The notes beneath the pieces are model-generated. The model did not search any database. It worked only from the letters and a program-made list of their open reading frames with translations, and was not told the DNA's origin. From Scortum barcoo (taxonomy: Eukaryota; Chordata; Actinopteri; Centrarchiformes; Terapontidae): DNA of 64,000 nt. The translations under genes were made by a program, and so were the position numbers. The stretch covers positions 109,501 to 173,500 of the forward strand of contig CM041551.1 in assembly GCA_023238725.1 (NCBI GenBank), given 5' to 3'. This document shows, one piece after another, positions 32,060 through 43,600 of the stretch (position 1 is the stretch's first letter; the number at the start of each line of letters is the position of its first letter).

Positions 32060-33020
32060 AAGTCCTGATAGACCTCAGTGCTGATGTTGATACAACTGAC
32101 CATCACATTCTTTTGCTCAGAATAGAAAAACTACCTGCTATTAAACGGTCTGCATTAAAGTGGTTTAGATCATACTTATCAGATTGAATCTTCTGTGCAT
32201 ACTAAAATCTGTCATGAAGTCCACAAGGTTCAGTGCTTGGTCCAATTCTGTATTTTGTACTTTGTATTTTGTATATGCTGCCCCCTTGGCAATATCAGCA
32301 GGAGGCACTCTATACATTTCCATTGTTATGCTGATGAACACCCAATTGTATATTTATCAATGGAGCCAGACAAAACTGATCAGCTCCTGAAACTCCAGGC
32401 CTGCCTTAAAGATATAAAGGCTTGGATGACCAGAAATTTCCTACTGCTTGAACTCTGATAAAACTGGAAGTGATCCTACTTAGGCCCAAAACACCTGAGG
32501 AACACATTTTCTACTGATATAGCCATGTTGCTGGATGGCATTAACTGGGCCTCCAGCACACACTGTAAGGAACCTCTGTTTTCATTTGATCAGGATATGT
32601 CCTTTGACACCCATATCAAGCACATTTCAAGGTCTGCCTTTTACCACCATCAGGCTGCCTGAACAAGTTGTTAAAGACTCTACAGCTTGTCCAGAACTGC
32701 TGCTCGGGTGCTGACTAGAACCAGGAAAAGAGAGACCGTATTACTCCAGTATTGGCTTCTCTAGATTGGCTCCCTATAAAATTTAGATTGGATTTTAAAA
32801 TCCTCCTCCTCACATACAAGGCTCTACATGGTCTGGCACCATCATATCTTAATGAATTGATAACTCCTTAACATTCTACTAGATTGCTGCACTCCCAAAA
32901 CGCATGCTTACTTGTAGTTCTCCAGGGTTTCCAGAAGTAGTAGTCTAGGGGGCAGAGCCTTCAGCTATCAGGCCCCTGTTCTTTGGAACCAGCTCCCATA
33001 GGATACAAGCTAACCCATAC
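32060..33020 (+). mobile_element. L2-type LINE 3' half, degraded
   Basis: Readable blocks: LIDLSADVDTTDHHILLLRIEKL (about 32,068-32,135), a YAD catalytic remnant followed by MEPDKTDQLLKLQACLKDIKAW (32,358-32,425) and the 3' region with LDWLP and YKALHGLAPSYLNEL-type sequence (32,750-32,870). It is the same family as the 1,100-1,785 fragment. Multiple frame changes. Confidence 0.75.
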
Positions 33021-33049
33021 AGACAGACCAGCTCTTCCCAGTCTCTTCC

Positions 33050-36000
33050 TCACAAATGCTAGGTCCACTCGTCAACAAAATGGATGATGAGATGAAGCTG
33101 AAGATCGTCTCTGAAAAGATCGACAGCTGTGTGGCAATTGTTTACACCTGGCTGGATAACAACATCCCAGACAGGGCAGGGGAGCTTAGCGGGGCGCTCT
33201 CTTTTCCAGGTGGACAGGACTGCAGCCTCAGAGAAACACAGAGGTGGAGGTTTGGCTCTATACATTCATAACTTCCTGATGTACAGCCATGAACATCAGA
33301 ACATACTGTTCTCCTGATCTGGAATATCTGGCAGTGAAATGCAGGCCATTTAAGACGGCTAGAGAGCTCTGTTCTATCCTGATTGTAGCCATCTACATAC
33401 CACCGCGAGCTAATGCTAAATCAGTATTGGAGGATCAGTTTGCAGATGAGCAGTTTTCCCCAAATTCCATCATTATATAAACTTTCCAATGAGGGACAAT
33501 AATACCTTGGATCAAGTTTACTGTAACATCCCTGGAGCATATAAGGCTGTGGCAGCTCCACACCTGGGCCCACATCTCTGTGAATCTGATCACTGCCTAT
33601 AAACCTCTGATCTGCAGGACAAGACCGAACCAACCAGAACTGTACAGGTTTAGGACTGAGGAGGCGTCTTCAGCATCACAGGCCTGCTTTGAGTGCACTG
33701 ACTGGGAAGTGTTACCCGTCATCGATTCTACCTAAAATTCTGTACTGATGCTGTTCTACCCACAAAGACCATCAAGGTTTTCCCAAATCAAAAACCATGG
33801 CTGGACAGCACAGTGAAGCCCCTACTCAAAGCCTGTGACGCTGCCTACAGGTCAGGTGACAAGCTGGCCTATAGCATTGCCCGAAAAGAACTGAAAAAAG
33901 GCATTAAGCTAGCAAAAAGCAAGGTATAAACGGTGCATTGAGGAGCATTTTGAAAACAACAACCCACATAGTATGTGGAGAGGTACATCAAGACAATAAC
34001 GGACTATAAGCGCAGTGATCAGCTGGTTAGCCACAATTCCACTCTACCCGACACCCTGAACACATTCTGTGCTCGCTTTGACACACATGGCAGCAGAGAG
34101 AGTGTTCACCTTCCCCAGCCGGCTGGAAGAACTGCATCAGCCTAGCCTGCAGCTGCACCAAGTGAGCTCTTCCATGAAAAGAATCAACATCAGGAAAGCT
34201 GGCAGGAGTTTTTCTGGACATTTTCAACCTGTCCTTGCAGCTTGCTACAGTTCCTGTCAGCCTCAAAACCTCCATCATTGTGCCTGTGCCTAAAAAATCT
34301 GCTGTCACCTGCCTAAATGACTACCACCCTGCCCTGTTAGTCTAACTGCAATGTCATCATGAAGTGCTTTGAGATGATCATCCTAAAGCACATCAAAGAC
34401 ATCATCCCTGCTGGTCTGGATCAATATCAGTTTGCATACAGGGAGAACAGATCGACAGAGGATGCAGTCTCCATTGCACTTCACACAGCCCTGACCCATC
34501 TGCAGCTTACCTAACACCTACGTGAGGATGCTTATTTGTGGACTTCAGTTCAGCCTTTCAGCCTTTACACAGTGATCCCGGACAAGCTCTGATACTGAAG
34601 CTCCACAACCTGGGACTGCCCTCATCGCTGTGCCATTGGATCAGGGACTTCCTCACCAACAGGCCTCAGGTGGTGAGAATGGGGACAACACATCCTCTAC
34701 ACTGGTCCTGAGCACAGGCACACCACAGGGCTGCGTGCTCAGCCCAGCCCTCTTCACTCTCTTCACCAGTGACTGTTCTTGCCATCCACTCCACAAACAC
34801 CATTGTAAAGTTTGCAGACGACACCACCACAGTGGGCGTCATATTAGACAATGATAAGACCCATTTCAGAGAGGAGATCCAGCACCTTACTCAGTGGTGC
34901 TCAAACAACAACCTTGTTCTGAACACCAGCAAGAACCAAAAGGAGGTCATAGTGGACTATAGGAGGTCCAGGAGGACAGAGCACACTCCTCTCCTCATCT
35001 ACTGGGGAAGCAGTTGCCGAGCGTGTCAACAACATCAAGTTCCTAGGCATCTGCACATCACATCTGACCTGACCTGGTCCATGAACACAGCTCACCTGGT
35101 AAAGAAGGCTCAACAAAGACTCTTCTTCCTCAGGAAGCTGAAACGTGCTGGACTCTCCCCTCAGCTCCTGACAAACTTCTACAGGGCCACAATAGAAAGC
35201 ATACCTCCGCCACAGTGCAACAGTGTGGTATGGCAGCTGTTGAGGAAAAACATTGGGTTAGGCAACCAACTTGGCAATAGCTCAGGACTATGTGCCGAAG
35301 GAATATGATGATGTTATCATTAGCAAGACAAATTGTTTCTCTGTGCTGTCACCCATGACCTTTTAACACGCACCATGTGCCACCAGGTCATGTCGACCTC
35401 GCCAGTTGAGAATAGCAGGAAAACTTACACCAAAACAGGAAGATGGAATTCATCTAGTTGAAGACGTTGCCAGGAGTGTTTGCCAAGATCTGTATCACAT
35501 ACACACACATGAAGTATGCAGCCAATATAAGGAGCCCAGTTTTTGGGTTCGGGGGACTGTCTATGAACTCTAGTCGAGATACATGTCGTGCTGACAATTG
35601 GTCTAAATAAAGATCCCGCAAAGCAAAGGCTGAACCTCTGTCTCCAGTTGCTTATTTACATCCAAATCTCGCAAACAATACAGCTGCACTGCACAAGACC
35701 GAAAAGACTTAGCCTGGGTGGTGAAAACAGCACAGGGGATTGTGGTAAAGTCCTCTTCCAGACCTGGAGTCAATATATGCTGGCTGGATCCAGAAGAAGG
35801 CCCGACATATTGCCACCGACCCTACCCACCCGGGTTAAATGACCAAAATTATTACCAGACTGAAAAACAGCTTTTTCCCCAGAGCTGCACATAATCCATT
35901 TCCCCCTACTGAGAACTTGTGTCTCCCCCTACTGTACATGGCTGCTACAACTTTAAATCTTTAGACATTTATGTACATATGACATATTTTTACATATATT

Positions 36001-36085
36001 TACATGTTTAAAGCTGGAAGTCACCAATCTTAATTTTGTTATGTGAAAACATGATGAAAATAAAGATTCTTGATTCTTGATATGT
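33050..36085 (+). mobile_element. APE-type LINE (family B), nearly full length but decayed, with a nested LTR
   Basis: The endonuclease part is readable at about 33,150-33,450 (GGGLALYIHNF, LEYLAVKCRPF, VAIYIPPRANA). Reverse transcriptase follows: FAYRENRSTEDA (34,433-34,468), LSTGTPQGCVLSPALFTLFTSDC, IVKFADDTTTVGVI (34,802-34,845), NNLVLNTSKNQKEVIVDYRR and RLFFLRKLKRAGLSPQLL (35,118-35,170). The 3' end finishes with AATAAAGATTCTTGATTCTTGAT (36,060-36,081). A solo LTR at about 35,240-35,680 interrupts the last coding segment. Several stops and frame changes. Confidence 0.85.
35234..35686 (+). mobile_element. Solo LTR inserted in the LINE, flanked by CAGCTG
   Basis: The LINE frame stops abruptly at CAGCTG (35,234-35,239) and resumes at an identical CAGCTG (35,681-35,686) with CACTGCACAAGACCG. 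The 441-bp insert has a TATA-like AATATAAGG (35,525-35,533) and AATAAA (35,606-35,611), the layout of an LTR. If the LTR is taken as TG...CA, the duplication shortens to GC, so the exact end is ambiguous. Confidence 0.65.
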
Positions 36086-36229
36086 TGTGGAGAGAAGGTC
36101 AAGAGTGGCCCAGAGCTCCATATGAGGACATCTAGAGATGCACCTGGACTCATGGACTCCTTTCCATTATACCTGTGATTACCTGTGATACCTTCATACA
36201 TGGACTAAACCCATGAACTCACTATAGTA

Positions 36230-36525
36230 TAGCTACAACTAATTAAGACCCATGTTTAATTGCATATGTGATTGATGATGATGTTGTTGTTCTATGTACA
36301 TGTGGCATCTATTGCATATCTGTGATTGCATGTGCATGTACATGTGGCATCCATCGCAGGGAGAAGGATCCCTCATCTGTGGCTCTTCCACAGGTTTCTT
36401 CTTTTTTCCTAGAAAGGGTTTTCCCAGTTCAAGGGTCTAAGGGGTGAGGGTGTCACAACTGTACAGATTTGCAAACAATGTTTGCCATTTTGGGCTTTAA
36501 ATAAATATATTTGATTTTTGAAATA
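36230..36525 (+). repeat. SINE-like or LINE 3'-tail repeat
   Basis: GTACATGTGGCATCTATTGC, then AGGGAGAAGGATCCCTCATC, TGTGGCTCTTCCACAGGTTTCTTC and GGGTTTTCCCAG...GGGTGTCACAACTGTACAGATT. The same order is found at 51,836-52,080. This is a widespread fish repeat that commonly ends L2-like tails. Confidence 0.7.
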
Positions 36526-36536
36526 TATTAAGGAGC

Positions 36537-39500
36537 TGGAGACTCAAGAACCCCTCCTTGAACCGCCACCTTACTGTGGTGGAGGGGTTTGTGTGCCCGT
36601 GTGCCCGAATGATCCTAGGAGCTATGTTGTCGGGGGGCATTACGCCCCTGGTAGGTAGGGTCTCCCATGGCAAACAGGTCCTAGGTGGTGATGGGCCAGA
36701 CTAAGAGCGGTTCACAAGCCCCATCATGAAAAGAAGAATATCAAGGAACCGTTACGTCGCCCGGATTGGCGTTACAGGGGCCCCACCCTGGAGCCAGGCC
36801 TGGGGTTGGGGCTCGCAGGCGAGCGCCTGGTGGCCGGGTCTTTGCCCATGGGACCCGGCCGGGCTCAGCCCGAAATGAATGCGACGTGGGCCCGCCTTCC
36901 TTCCAGTAGGCTCACCACCCACAGGAAGGTCCATGAGGGGCCGGTGCAATGTGGTTTGGGTAGCAGTCGTGGCAGGGGGCCTCGACGACCCAATCCCTGG
37001 ACCAAAACTCTGGCAATAGGGACATGGAATGTCACCTCGCTGGGGGGGAAGGAGCCTGAGCTCGTGCGGGAGGTTGAGAGGTACCGGCTAGAGATAGTCG
37101 GGCTCACCTCCACGCATAGCTTGGGCTCTGGAACCCAGCTCCTTGAGAGGGGCTGGACCCTCCACTACTCTGGAGTTGCCCAGGGTGAGCGGCGGCAAGA
37201 GCTGGTGTGGGCTTTATACTTGCTTATAGCTCCCCAGCTCAGCCACGCCACGTGTTGGAGTTCACCCCGGTGTGAACGAGAGGGTCGCTTCCCTGCGCCT
37301 TCGGGTTGGGGATAGGTCTCTTGCTGTTGTTTGTGCCTACCTACGGGCCTGAACAGCAGTACAGAGTACCCGGCCTTCTTGGAGTCCCTGGGAGGGGTAC
37401 TTGATAGTGCTCCGGCTGGGGACTCCATTGTTCTACTGGGGACTTCAACGCTCATGTGGGCAGGTTGCAGCGACAGTGATACCTGGAGGGGCGTGATCGG
37501 GAGGAACGGCCTCCCCGATCTGAACCCGAGCGGTGTTCTGTTATTGGACTTCTGTGCTAGTCACAGTTTGTCCATAACGATTAACACCACCATGTTCAAG
37601 CATAAGGGTGTCCATCAGTGCACGTGGCACCAGGACACCCTTTGACCTAGGCCGGAGGTCGATGATCGACTTTGTTGTCGTTTCATCTGATCTCCGGCCG
37701 CCGTACGTCTTGGACACTCGGGTAAAGAGAGGCTGAGCTTAAAGTCAGAGGGATCACCACCTGATCACCGGTGACCTGGTGGTGACCTGTTGGCACCACC
37801 TCCGCTGGCAGAGGAGGAAGTTGGACAGACCTGGCAGACCCAAACGTATTGTGAGGGTCTGTTGGGAACGTCTGGCCGAGAGCCCTCTGTCAGGGAGGTC
37901 TTCAACTCCCACCTCCGGAAGAGCTTCTCACAGATTCCGAGGGAGGCTGGGGAGACATTGAGTCCGAGTGGACCATGTTCTCTGCCTCCATTGTCCTGAA
38001 CGCGGCAGTTCGAAGTTGTGGACATGCAAGGTCTCTGGTGCCTGTCGTGGTGGCAATCCCAACCCGAACCCGGTGGTGGACACCGGAAGTAAGGGATGCC
38101 GTCAGGCTGAAGAAGGAGTCCTATCGGACCATGTTGGCCTGTGGGACTCCTGACGCAGTTGACAGGTACCGGCAGGCCAAGCAAGCCGCAGCCCGGAGGC
38201 GGTCCTGGAGGCAAAAACTCGGGTCTGGGAGGAGTTCGGTGAGGCCATGGAGGAGGACTATCGGTTGGCCTCGAAGAGATTCTGGCAAACTGTCCGGCGC
38301 CTCAGAAGGGGGAAGCAGTACTCTGCCAACACTGTTTACAGTGCGGGTGGGGAGCTGTTGACCTCAACTGAGGACATTGTCGGACGGTGGAAGAAATACT
38401 TCACTTCGAGGATCTCCTCAATCCCACCGACCGACTTGCCTTCCAGTGAGGAAGCAGAGAGGAGGCTGGGGACTCTGAGGTGGACTCGTCCATCACCCAG
38501 AGCCGAAGTCACTGAGGTAGTTCGTAAGCTCCTTGGTGGCAAGGCGCCGGGGGTGGATGAGATCCGCTGCCCTGAGTACCTCAAGTCTCTGGATGTTGTG
38601 GGGCTGTCTTGGCTGACACGCCCTCTGCAACATTGCATGCATGGAGGTTGGGACAGACAGTACCTCTGGAGTGGCAAACTGGGGTGGTGGTCCCTCTTTT
38701 TAAAAAGGGGGACCGGAGAGTGTGTTCCAACTACAGAGGGATCACACTTCTCAGCCTCCCCGGGAAGGTCTACGCCAGGGTACTGGAGAGGAGAATTCGG
38801 CCTATAGTCGACCCTTGGATTCAGGAGGAACAATGAACAATGCGGTTTTCGTCCTGGTCGTGGAACAGTGGACCAGCTCTATACCCTCCACAGGGTGCTT
38901 GGAGGGTTTATGGGAGTTTGCCCAACCAGTCCACATGTGCTTTGTGGATCTGGAGAAGGCATTCGACCGTGTCCCTCGTGGTATTCTGTGGGGAGTGCTC
39001 CATGCGAGTATGGGGTCCGGGGGCCTTTGCTAAGGGCTGTTCGGTCTCTGTACGACCGGAGCAGGAGCTTGGTTCGCATTACTGCCGGCAGTAAGTCAGA
39101 CCTGTTTCCCAGTGCACATGTTGGACTCCGGCAGGGCTGCCCTTTGTCACCGGTCCTGTTCATAATCTTTATGGACAGGATTTCTAGGCGTAGCCAGGGG
39201 CCGCAGGAGGGAGTCCGGTTTGGGAACCACAGGATTTCATCTCTGCTTTTTGCAGATGATGTTGTCCTGTTGGCTTTTTCTTCAAGCCAGGACCTTCAGC
39301 ATGCATGTGCTGGAGCGGTTTGCAGCCGAGTGTGAAGCGGCTGGGATGAGAATCAGCACCTCCAAATCCGAGGCCATGGTTCTCGACCGGTGGAAAAGGG
39401 TGGCGTGCCCTCTCCGGGTGGGTGGAGAGGTCCTGCCTCAAGTGGAGGAGTTCAAGTATCTCGGGGTCTTGTTCACGAGTGAGGGAAAGATGGAGCGTGA

Positions 39501-40140
39501 GATTGACAGGCGGATTGGTGCAGCGTCCGCAGTTATGCGGTCGGTGTACCGGACCGTCGTGGTGAAGAAGGAGCTGAGTCGCGAAAGGCGAAGCTCTCGA
39601 TTTACCGGTCAATCTAATACGCTTCCCACTCTCTCACCTATGGTCATGAACTTTGGGTAATGACCGAAAGGACAAGATCGCGGATACAAGCGGCCGAAAT
39701 GAGTTTCCTCCAAGCAGGGTGGCTGGGCGCTCCCTAGAGATGGGGTGAAGCTCCCTTAGAGATCAGGGTGAGAAGCTCAGTCACTCGTCACTCGGAGGAG
39801 CTCGGAGTAGAGCCGCTGCTCCTTCACTTCAGATCGAGAGGAGTCAGCTGAGGGTGGCTTGGGCATCTATTTGTTTCGGATGCCCCCTGGACGCCTCCCT
39901 AGGGAGGTGTTCCAGGCGTGTCCCACCGGGAGAGAGGCCCGTGGAAGACCCAGGACACGCTGGAGAGACTATGTCTCTCGGCTGGCCTGGGAACGCCTCG
40001 CTGGGATCCCCCCGGAAGAGCTGGAGGAAGTGTCTGGGGTGAGGGAAGTCTGGGCATCTCTGCTCAGACTGCTGCCTCCGCGACCCGGTCCCGGACCAAG
40101 CGGATGAAAATGGATGGATGGATGGATGGAGACTCAAGAA
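36537..40140 (+). mobile_element. Near full-length RTE/Rex3-like LINE with target-site duplication
   Basis: The body (36,551-40,126) is flanked by identical TGGAGACTCAAGAA at 36,537-36,550 and 40,127-40,140 (the TGGA part overlaps the tail repeat), so at least GACTCAAGAA is a true duplication. It encodes an endonuclease (LAIGTWNVTSLGG near 37,012-37,048), then reverse transcriptase: KAPGVDEIRCPEYL (38,542-38,583), QTGVVVPLFKKGDRR and NYRGITLLSLPGKVYARVLERRI (38,671-38,800), CFVDLEKAFDRVP (38,938-38,976), LRQGCPLSPVLFIIFMDRISR and LLFADDVVLLA (39,126-39,275), and the C-terminal PPGRLPREVFQACPTG block (39,882-39,930). The 3' end is a GGAT microsatellite, as in Rex3. Frame changes occur throughout, so it is no longer autonomous. 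Confidence 0.9.
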
Positions 40141-40632
40141 TTGTATTGCCAGTGACTACTCCATGTAATTGTTGTGCATATGATAATAAATTAAATTTTA
40201 AATCTAATATACATGCTCAGCTAATATGTGTTTTGACTGTGCTGTTTGCATGTAAATAATGGAAGTAAAAATGAGCAATGCTATTTTGTCATTGTGAGGA
40301 TAAGTCATTCAATATTGCTTTTAAAAACAATAATAATAAAAAAAAATACCTGTATTAGTTTTAAATAGATTAAGGACTAAATAGATTAATGTGACATCTA
40401 AAATGCACTGGATTTGTGACATTGTTTGGACTGTGTCCTTGTATGATTTGTCCTCTGCTCTTCAGTTCACAGTTTCTGTTATGTCCTGTCTTTATTTGAA
40501 AGACATTATATAATCATTTGGGTGGCACCATACTATATGTTTATAGGATACTGCACAATATGATTGTGTAGTGTGTACTTTCTTGTACTCCCTCTGTCCC
40601 TCCTTCTAATGAAATGGGACCTGTGTTTGCAG
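40141..40632. other. Non-coding stretch before the host gene exon
   Basis: The first 60 bp continue the LINE-tail-like target (TTGTATTGCCAGTGACTACT, GATAATAAATT) that the RTE element split. Nothing else recognised. Confidence 0.45.
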
Positions 40633-40670
40633 GGAAAATGCAAAGCATGAGCCATCACAGGCAGCTACAG
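40633..40670 (+). CDS. Candidate 5' coding exon of the ITPRID-family gene
   Basis: TTTGCAG precedes and GTAGGA follows. In the phase demanded by the next exons it reads ENAKHEPSQAAT. On its own it is weak; the phase fit with the microexon and the 47,547 exon raises it. Confidence 0.45.
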
Positions 40671-43600
40671 GTAGGACAATGGATTTTTTCCACAACAGTT
40701 TTAACTGTGGAGAGGTGCTTTTTACCTTTCGTCTGTGTCAACTTTATCTTATTGTCTTCCCTGTGTGATTTAGTTGTACATGACGGTGAGTACAATGTCT
40801 GTTTGGTTCTGAGCACTTCTGTAGGAGTCAAGTTTTTTCGTGAATGGAATAAAATGAGGTGAAGAACTCTAGTCATGTTATGACTTGATAAAACTGTAGA
40901 TTAGAAAATGAATGCCTAGTCTGCATGTTTTTTTGTTTGTTTTTTTTACCACAGAAATCATTAGTGAGTAAGAGGAAATGGAGCCATGTAGCAGATGCTA
41001 TGCAGTTAAATACAAAGCCACATAACAGTGTAGTTAATAGAATATGTTGCTGCTTTAGTAGATGAAATTCATTGTTACTAGAGTTAGTATTGATTGAGGA
41101 GTGTTTTACACTTTCATATTTACTTGTAAGACTGAAGTTAGATTTTTCTTTTTGAATGAATTAGACTGAAAATTAATCTGGGCATGAGATCAAAAAACAC
41201 ATTTTGATGAATGTACAATTACTTACACATTTTGTTGTTGGCTATTTTATATTATCCAACATACAATTCTCCCACCACCTGCCCTGAGGCCACCTGCCCT
41301 GAGGCCAGCACATTCAAAAAGTATGCAAATGGTGGTTAAGGAAACCATGGGAACAGCAAATTGCTAATTGTCATGTATCAACCCACTCCTCCCTCCTCAC
41401 ATTCAAGTAAACCAGTCCTGCTTGGCTGTTTATAACTAAGGCAAAGACCACCTTTGTTTACTCTACATGGTTTGTTTGAGGCCAATGTGGAGCTTTTGAC
41501 TTCTCAAAATTAATTCTATTACACCTGAAGGTCAGACCAAAGAAAACACAAATCAATATATTTAAGAATTATAATAATTATATTAATAATGATCAGATTT
41601 GGACCTGATGATGGCTCTATATGGAAAGAGATCACCAATGTGATTACAAGTCATGATACAAATGTGGATATCAGGCAATCCATCAATGGTTGTCAAACCC
41701 TAACCCTCAAGCCTGTTACTGCTGCAGTGCAGAAAAGTCAAGGCATCACTAAAGTCATTAAACCTTAGCTGAAATTAGATAACTTTTTTTTTTTTTTTAC
41801 CTGCGGGTACATACATCTCTTTTATTCTGCTTTAAGAAAAAAATACAAAAGGGAGAAATTTATAATTTTTATTTTGCATGTAGTGTCCATCCCCCAAAAT
41901 AATGCCCTCTTTCATTAACTGGAGAGAATGCTAGTTAACCCTGTAAAGCCTGAACCTTGAAATAATTGCCAGAAAATAAAACATTTTTGAAACTGAAGTG
42001 TTTATTGAACATTTTTGAAACTTCTTGAACCTTCACAAAAAAAAACAATTTACATATATATATCTTAATTTGTATAATTTTTGCTGGCATTTCTATTTAT
42101 TTTTTGGTTATTTGGTATTTTCTGGCATTCTGGCATTGATTGTATACATCAGGTTTTTCAGGAAAAAAAAATGATCACACTGATGATGCAGAGGTCTCAA
42201 AAATTCGTGAAATATGCTTATTACAGGGTTAAATAATGGCATGCATGCCCCTGTGCTTCGGGAGTTCTGGACCTAAGCTGAGCCAAAGCAACCACAGATC
42301 AGATCGTAGCGGCACTACAAGTATAATGGAGTATTAATGTGCAATTGTCTTCAGGCAGAGAGGCGCTTTAAACATGGGAATTTTGGAGAAGATCGCACAA
42401 TGCATGTTTTGGTTACATTCACTTTCTTTTTTAAGGCAAACTGATGCACCATTCAATGAAACCTCAAATCCTTTCACTATTTAGGGCCACAAAGGTCTCT
42501 AGAAAGCGCAGACCAAATGTAAATTGGATCTGATCAATTCTATAGGAAGAGTAACTTAAAATACAAGGCCTGTAAATCGCTGAAATTCTAGCCAAACTGC
42601 ATACATAAATCAAAATATATGCTTTGTTGAAATTATCTGGGGGTGATATGACTATAAGCGAATATTAAAATGTAGTTGTGTTTGGGGGAGAAGTCTTGTC
42701 AAACCTAGGAATTTTGGGCAGATTTGGACAATGTATATGTAGGTTAGAACAACTTTTCCACTCACGCATTACATTGAGGTGAATGTAACTATAACTGAAT
42801 ACTGCAGTGTAGGTTTATTCAGGCCAGGACTATAATCAAACCTGTCACCCCTTTGATTTAAAGTTAAAAGCTCACCCATGTCTGAAGATTGTACAGTCCA
42901 AACTTGATGTTGATCTGATCAAATCTCTAGAAGGAGTTCGTTAAAGCACAAGGCGTGGAAATTTAAAAAATTACACTTTCGATTACAAATGGCAGACTGG
43001 ACTTGGGCTCCATGGCTCCAGGAAACTTTTTTGTAGGTCGTGGCATATTACATGACACTCCCAAATTTCATAAATGTAGGTGAAACCATATTTAGGGGCC
43101 CCTCTGTTGACATGTGCATAGGTAGCACTGTTTTTGGAAGCCCGGAGCAATAAAATATCTATTTTCAAGACCTGATGTGTATGAAAAATTTTCCAGTTTT
43201 CTAGCATGTTTAGGCCCTCAAAAAGACAATTAATTTAGGCTAAGAATAAGAAAAGGAAACATTATAAATACAAAAGTGTCCCTGCACTGGTTTAGTGCTC
43301 AGGCCTTCACAAGAAAAAAAAACAAAAAAAACAATAGGTCCTTACACCTGGTTTGGTGCTTATGCCTTAAAAAGAAATGTTAGGAATATGAAAGGGTTCT
43401 CGCCCTGGTCAGGTGCTCACCCTGTCTCATCTGCCTCCTTTGGCAGCAAGTCTTTCATAACGTTCTTGAACATAAATGTAACAGTTTTAACAATTGTATG
43501 CAGTGTGAATGGACTGTAAATTCAGAGATTTGCTGGGAGGTTTCTAGGGATAAAACACAAGTTTGACAGATGTGGTCACTGAATGCACATTGGGTTTGGA

